Under the pieces are notes generated by a model. The model did not search any database. It was not told where the DNA came from and was given only the letters and a program-made list of their open reading frames with translations. A stretch of DNA of 64,000 bases from positions 101,051 to 165,050 of the forward strand of contig CAVXZE010000023.1 of assembly GCA_963766175.1 (NCBI GenBank). The letters run 5' to 3'. The stretch comes from CAVXZE01 sp963766175. Lineage in GTDB: Bacteria; Myxococcota_A; UBA9160; UBA6930. Position 1 is the first letter of the stretch. Each line of letters opens with the position of its first letter. A program made the translations under genes and the position numbers. Below, piece by piece: positions 60,678 to 64,000 of this stretch.

Positions 60678-61508
60678 TCAATAGGTGCGGCACTCCCACT
60701 CGGAGAGCGCGCGAATCTCCTCGTCGAGGTAGGAGCGCTTGCGGAAGGTCAGCTCCTCCCAGTCGACCTCGTGGCCGTCGAAGTCCGGCCCGTCCACGCA
60801 GGCAAAGCGAGTCTCCCCGCCAACCGTGCAGCGGCAGACACCACACATCCCGGTCCCGTCGATCATCACCGGGTTCAGGCTGACGATGGTCTTGAGCTTG
60901 TGGGGGCGCGTGATCTCGGACGTCTTCTTCATCATGAACATGCAGCCCATCGCCACCACGCGATCGATCTTCTCACCGTCGGCGATCAGCTTGTCGATGA
61001 CGTCCGAGACGCGGCCGGCCTCCGGGCCCGAGTCGCCGAAGGTGGTCACCAGCAAGCGATCGGTGAACTCGCGGTACTTGTCGTCCCAGTAGACCAGCTC
61101 CTTGGCCCGAGCCTCCATGATCGCGATCACCCGGTTGCCGGCCTTCTTCATGGCTCGGGCCACCGGCAGGACCGCCCCGATTCCATAGCATCCCATCGCG
61201 ATCGCGACGGTCCCGAACTTTCCGATCTCCTGGGCCCTGCCGAGCGGACCCACACAGGCCTCGATCTCGTCGCCCGCCTCGAGCTTGGCGAGCCTGTGCG
61301 TGGAAGCACCGACCGTCATGAAGACGATGCTGAGGATTCCCGTCTCCCGGTCCCAGTCGGCCACCGAGAGTGGAATCCGCTCGGCGACCTCGTCGATCTT
61401 CACGATCACGAAGTTCCCGGGCACGACCCTGCGAACCACCTCAGGAGCTTCGAGACGGAGGAGATGGATGTTGGGGACGATGCGCGTTCGCTCGACGACC
61501 TTGTGCAT
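60678..61508 (-). CDS. NfnA/PyrK-like FAD/NAD-binding ferredoxin reductase subunit
   Basis: 276 residues. Ferredoxin-NADP reductase-like FAD domain (VVRRVVPGNFVIVKIDE, RIPLSVADWDRETG), NAD domain (TVAIAMGCYGIGAVLPVARAM) and a C-terminal 2Fe-2S cluster site (MCGVCRCTVGGETRFACVDG), the arrangement of NfnA, SudB and PyrK. NfnA works with NfnB in electron-bifurcating NADH:ferredoxin-NADP transhydrogenase. Here it is followed, in the same operon, by a NuoG-like Fe-S/Mo-domain gene 13 bases upstream in coordinates; the NfnB homologue would be outside the window. Confidence 0.9.
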   Translation of the reverse strand: MHKVVERTRIVPNIHLLRLEAPEVVRRVVPGNFVIVKIDEVAERIPLSVADWDRETGILSIVFMTVGASTHRLAKLEAGDEIEACVGPLGRAQEIGKFGTVAIAMGCYGIGAVLPVARAMKKAGNRVIAIMEARAKELVYWDDKYREFTDRLLVTTFGDSGPEAGRVSDVIDKLIADGEKIDRVVAMGCMFMMKKTSEITRPHKLKTIVSLNPVMIDGTGMCGVCRCTVGGETRFACVDGPDFDGHEVDWEELTFRKRSYLDEEIRALSEWECRTY

Positions 61509-61521
61509 GACGAGCTGTCTC

Positions 61522-64000
61522 CTAGAGTCTCTCGATGCGTACGGCGCAGATCTCTTCGGGTGTCTTGCTGATGGGGTCGAGCAGCAGATCGAGCACCCCG
61601 GCCGGGGATCCTTCGCCTCCGCGTCCGACCAGCCTGACCACGCCCGCCGGGGTCCTCTCCGACGGCATCGCCCTGGCGGTGGCACGGCCCGTTCGGGAGA
61701 TCACGTTGACCGGTGCGCCGGCCTGGATTCCCAGGGCTTCCGCGTCGCTCACGCTGAGCGCCAGGCCCGCAGCGGGCTCGATCCTGGCGAGGCCGGGAAC
61801 CTGTGAACTCAGCGGCGTGGCCCTGTGGACGTACGCGTCGGACTCGACCAGCAGAGAGAAGGGATACTCGGCGCTCGGCTTCTCGGAACGCGGTGTACGA
61901 CCGAATCCCTCCGACACCGAAGAGGCGTCCCGCTTGCCGGCCTTTCGCTTTCCAAAGAAGGGCTTCTTCTCCAGAGCCTTGTAGCTGACACCCTTGAAGA
62001 AGGCCACCGCGCCGGCGAGCTCGGCGATGATCTCGGAGGGCTCCTGGTACTGGAACCCCTCGACTCCGAGCTGGTCTGCCAGGCTGGAGAGGATCTGCCA
62101 GTCCGGCTTCGAGACGCCGAGCGGCGGAATCGCACGGCGCAGCCTTTGCACCCGCCCTTCGAGGTTGGTGTAGCTGCCGTCGACCTCGGCGAAGCTCGCG
62201 ACCGGCAGCACCACGTCGGCGATCCGGCCGGCCTCGGGGGGAAGAAACATGTCCTGGACCACCACGAACTTCGCGTCGTCGCTTCCCGGCCAGAGATCCT
62301 CGCCGATCAGGTAGAGGAGATCCATCTGCCCGGTTCGCGCCGCATCGAAGATCTCGGCTGTGGTGAGGCCCTGGCAGCCCAGGGCAGCGGCGATCTCGAT
62401 GGCGCCGCGGTCGTTGGCGCGGCTGAGCAGCGGCATGACCTTGGCCGAGAGCGTCTTCGCCACCCCTTCGATGAGCTCTCTATTGGCGGCTCCGTCGAGA
62501 CGGCGCATCGGCCCGCTGCCATAGACCACCACCACGGAGCCCTGGGCCTTCGCCGCTTCCAGGACCTCGGCGGCGCGATCGACATCCTCCCGGGGCTCGC
62601 CGCCCTTGCCGCCGGCGAGACGCTTGTGGAGCCACTCGAGCACCTGGCGCTCCTCGCCGGGCGCGTGCCGGACCTCGCATACCGCATAGTCGGAGAGCCG
62701 CGTTCCGTGGGTCCCGACCAGCACCAGTCGGGCTCTGCGCTCCATCGCCGCCCGCTCGAGCATCAGCCCCAGCACCGTGTGCGAGAGGTCCGGATCGGCG
62801 CCGACCACCAGCACCGCCTCAGCCTCCCTTAGGTCGGAGAGCCGAGCCGGGGAAGCCCCGCTCCCCTCGGCGCCCAGCAGGGGCCCGTAGGAGAGCCGCA
62901 GCGAGCTGTCCACGTGGGGCGTTCCGATCACGTCTCGCGCGAACTTGTGGGCGAGGTAGATGTCCTCGTTGGTGCAGCTTCCCGAGTAGACCAGCGCCGA
63001 GCGCTTGGAGTCGCAGCTGCGGATCCCCTCCGCCACCCTCCCCAGGGCGGTCTCCCAGGGAACCTCGACCAGCGCTCCGTCTCTCCTCACCAGCGGGGTC
63101 CTGAGCCGCTCCACGCTGCGAACGAATTCGACGACGGCGAAGCGACCTCTGGTGCAGGCCTCTCGCTCGCCGGTCTCGCCGTCTCTGCGCGGCATCGCTT
63201 CGATCACGCGACCATTCTTGATGCCGAAGTCGAACTGACAGCCGACGCTGCAGAAGGAGCAGGTGGTGGTCACCCGCTCCTGGGCCGGCCCATCCCAGCG
63301 GCGCGCGCGCTCGGAGAGGGTCCCAGTCGGGCAGGCGTCCACGCAGGCGCCGCAAAACCGGCAGTCCGACTCCGCGAGCGTTCGGTTGAAGGCCGTTCCC
63401 ACCCGCCCCTGGCTTCCGCGGTACACGAAGTCCAGGGTGCAGGTGAACGACTGCTCGGCGCAGGCCCGGACGCAACGGCCGCAGAGGATGCAGAGGTTGT
63501 CGTCGCGGTCGATGAAGGGGTCGCGTCGATCGATGGGAATCGCCCGATAGAGGGACGGGAAGGGGATCGCCGGGCCTTCCTCGCCGAATACCCGCTCGAC
63601 GACGTACTCGAGCCCGCAACGCCTGTGGTTGGGGCAGAATTTGCAGCCGGTGGTGATCTCGGCCCTGCCCGTGCACTCGTGGCTGTCCCAGCAGGTCTTT
63701 CGGTCCTCACAGATCAGGCAGGAGCTCGGATGCTCCGTCAGCAGCAGCTCCAGCACCTTCTTTCGAAGCTCCAGGACCTCCGCGGTATCCGTCCGAACCA
63801 CCATCCCGGCCGCCGCCTGCGTGGTGCATGCGGTCGGGAAGCCCGGAACTCCTTCGATCGCGACCATGCACATCCGGCAGCCGCCAAAGGAAGAGAGGTC
63901 CCGCTGGTAGCACAGCGTCGGAACGAAGATCCTGGCCTTTCGCGTCGCGTCCAGGACCGACGCGCCCTCTTCCACCTCGACCTTCTGGCCATCGATCAGG
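61522..64000 (-). CDS. NuoG/FDH-like iron-sulfur and molybdopterin-domain oxidoreductase (5' end outside window)
   Basis: At least 825 residues; the frame continues past base 64000. Domains in order: 2Fe-2S ferredoxin (CYQ, GGCRMCMV), the His-Cys3 4Fe-4S motif (CKFCPNHRRCGLEYV), two 4Fe-4S motifs (CILCGRCVRACAEQ and CRFCGACVDACPTG), then the 4Fe-4S plus bis-MGD Mo domain (CSFCSVGCQFDFG) with the NuoG/FDH arrangement. At the position of the catalytic Sec/Cys of formate dehydrogenases (62890-62892) the residue is Ser, followed by Tyr (VDSSLRLSYGP), so formate oxidation is unlikely. It is probably an electron-transfer partner of the NfnA-like protein encoded immediately downstream. Confidence 0.88.
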   Translation of the reverse strand, partial: LIDGQKVEVEEGASVLDATRKARIFVPTLCYQRDLSSFGGCRMCMVAIEGVPGFPTACTTQAAAGMVVRTDTAEVLELRKKVLELLLTEHPSSCLICEDRKTCWDSHECTGRAEITTGCKFCPNHRRCGLEYVVERVFGEEGPAIPFPSLYRAIPIDRRDPFIDRDDNLCILCGRCVRACAEQSFTCTLDFVYRGSQGRVGTAFNRTLAESDCRFCGACVDACPTGTLSERARRWDGPAQERVTTTCSFCSVGCQFDFGIKNGRVIEAMPRRDGETGEREACTRGRFAVVEFVRSVERLRTPLVRRDGALVEVPWETALGRVAEGIRSCDSKRSALVYSGSCTNEDIYLAHKFARDVIGTPHVDSSLRLSYGPLLGAEGSGASPARLSDLREAEAVLVVGADPDLSHTVLGLMLERAAMERRARLVLVGTHGTRLSDYAVCEVRHAPGEERQVLEWLHKRLAGGKGGEPREDVDRAAEVLEAAKAQGSVVVVYGSGPMRRLDGAANRELIEGVAKTLSAKVMPLLSRANDRGAIEIAAALGCQGLTTAEIFDAARTGQMDLLYLIGEDLWPGSDDAKFVVVQDMFLPPEAGRIADVVLPVASFAEVDGSYTNLEGRVQRLRRAIPPLGVSKPDWQILSSLADQLGVEGFQYQEPSEIIAELAGAVAFFKGVSYKALEKKPFFGKRKAGKRDASSVSEGFGRTPRSEKPSAEYPFSLLVESDAYVHRATPLSSQVPGLARIEPAAGLALSVSDAEALGIQAGAPVNVISRTGRATARAMPSERTPAGVVRLVGRGGEGSPAGVLDLLLDPISKTPEEICAVRIERL

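Noticed and set aside
1..64000. tRNA, rRNA, CRISPR, IS element or prophage genes
   Set aside because: No cloverleaf, repeat-spacer array, transposase or phage structural motif was found in any intergenic stretch or frame that I read.

Overview
The window is GC-rich, densely packed bacterial chromosome. Several features point to a deltaproteobacterial-grade organism (Myxococcota, Desulfobacterota or a related lineage): the lptC-lptA-lptB-rpoN-ptsN-hprK-rapZ-EIIA-HPr gene order, separate secD and secF, a bactofilin, a PEP-CTERM protein with a sigma-54 promoter, a UGA-containing selenoprotein of the GrdB/PrdB type and many acyl-CoA or thiolase-like genes. This placement is inference from gene content. 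I saw no rRNA, tRNA, CRISPR array, insertion sequence or prophage.

Positions 1-14.1 kb: a partial ispD diverges from a TolC-family gene and a bactofilin. From about 13.7 kb down to 2.5 kb runs a 14-gene minus-strand block, probably one or a few operons. It holds a small secreted protein, the LPS-transport genes lptC, lptA and lptB, rpoN, a regulatory PTS (ptsN, a short hprK, rapZ, a mannose-family EIIA, HPr), metK, and the Sec accessory genes yajC, secD and secF. Many of these genes overlap by 1-4 bases.

14.1-22 kb: a small secreted protein; an SDR/GST/glyoxalase/phosphotransferase/DUF6285 cluster; a PEP-CTERM gene with a near-consensus sigma-54 promoter, paired upstream repeats and a strong terminator; a selenoprotein gene with an in-frame UGA followed by a perfect hairpin; a nitroreductase; and an acyl-CoA dehydrogenase.

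22-33 kb: a secreted beta-rich protein divergent from an anaerobic sulfatase-maturase-type radical SAM enzyme; a phosphate module (DUF47/PhoU-like protein plus two tandem PiT permeases); a TetR regulator; a nitronate monooxygenase; and a PAS histidine kinase followed by a single-domain receiver.

33-47 kb: alpha-glucan and trehalose metabolism (glgX, malQ, a GT4/GT5-like glycosyltransferase and a TreT-like trehalose synthase), with rtcB, a CoA-binding protein, a YbhN-type membrane protein, a REC-SpoIIE-STAS phosphatase, a YdcZ-type transporter and a Lys-rich DUF2934 protein in between. Glycogen debranching, glucan transfer and trehalose synthesis together suggest a storage and osmoprotectant economy.

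47-64 kb: a beta-hydroxyacid dehydrogenase, a PAS hybrid kinase, a URO-D-like protein, an SCP2-type thiolase, a frameshifted AsmA-like remnant, a polysaccharide deacetylase, a 1011-residue secreted protein divergent from a secreted EEP-family phosphoesterase, an MBL hydrolase, a GPH-type symporter, and an NfnA/PyrK-like flavoprotein followed by a NuoG-like Fe-S/Mo-domain protein that runs off the right edge.
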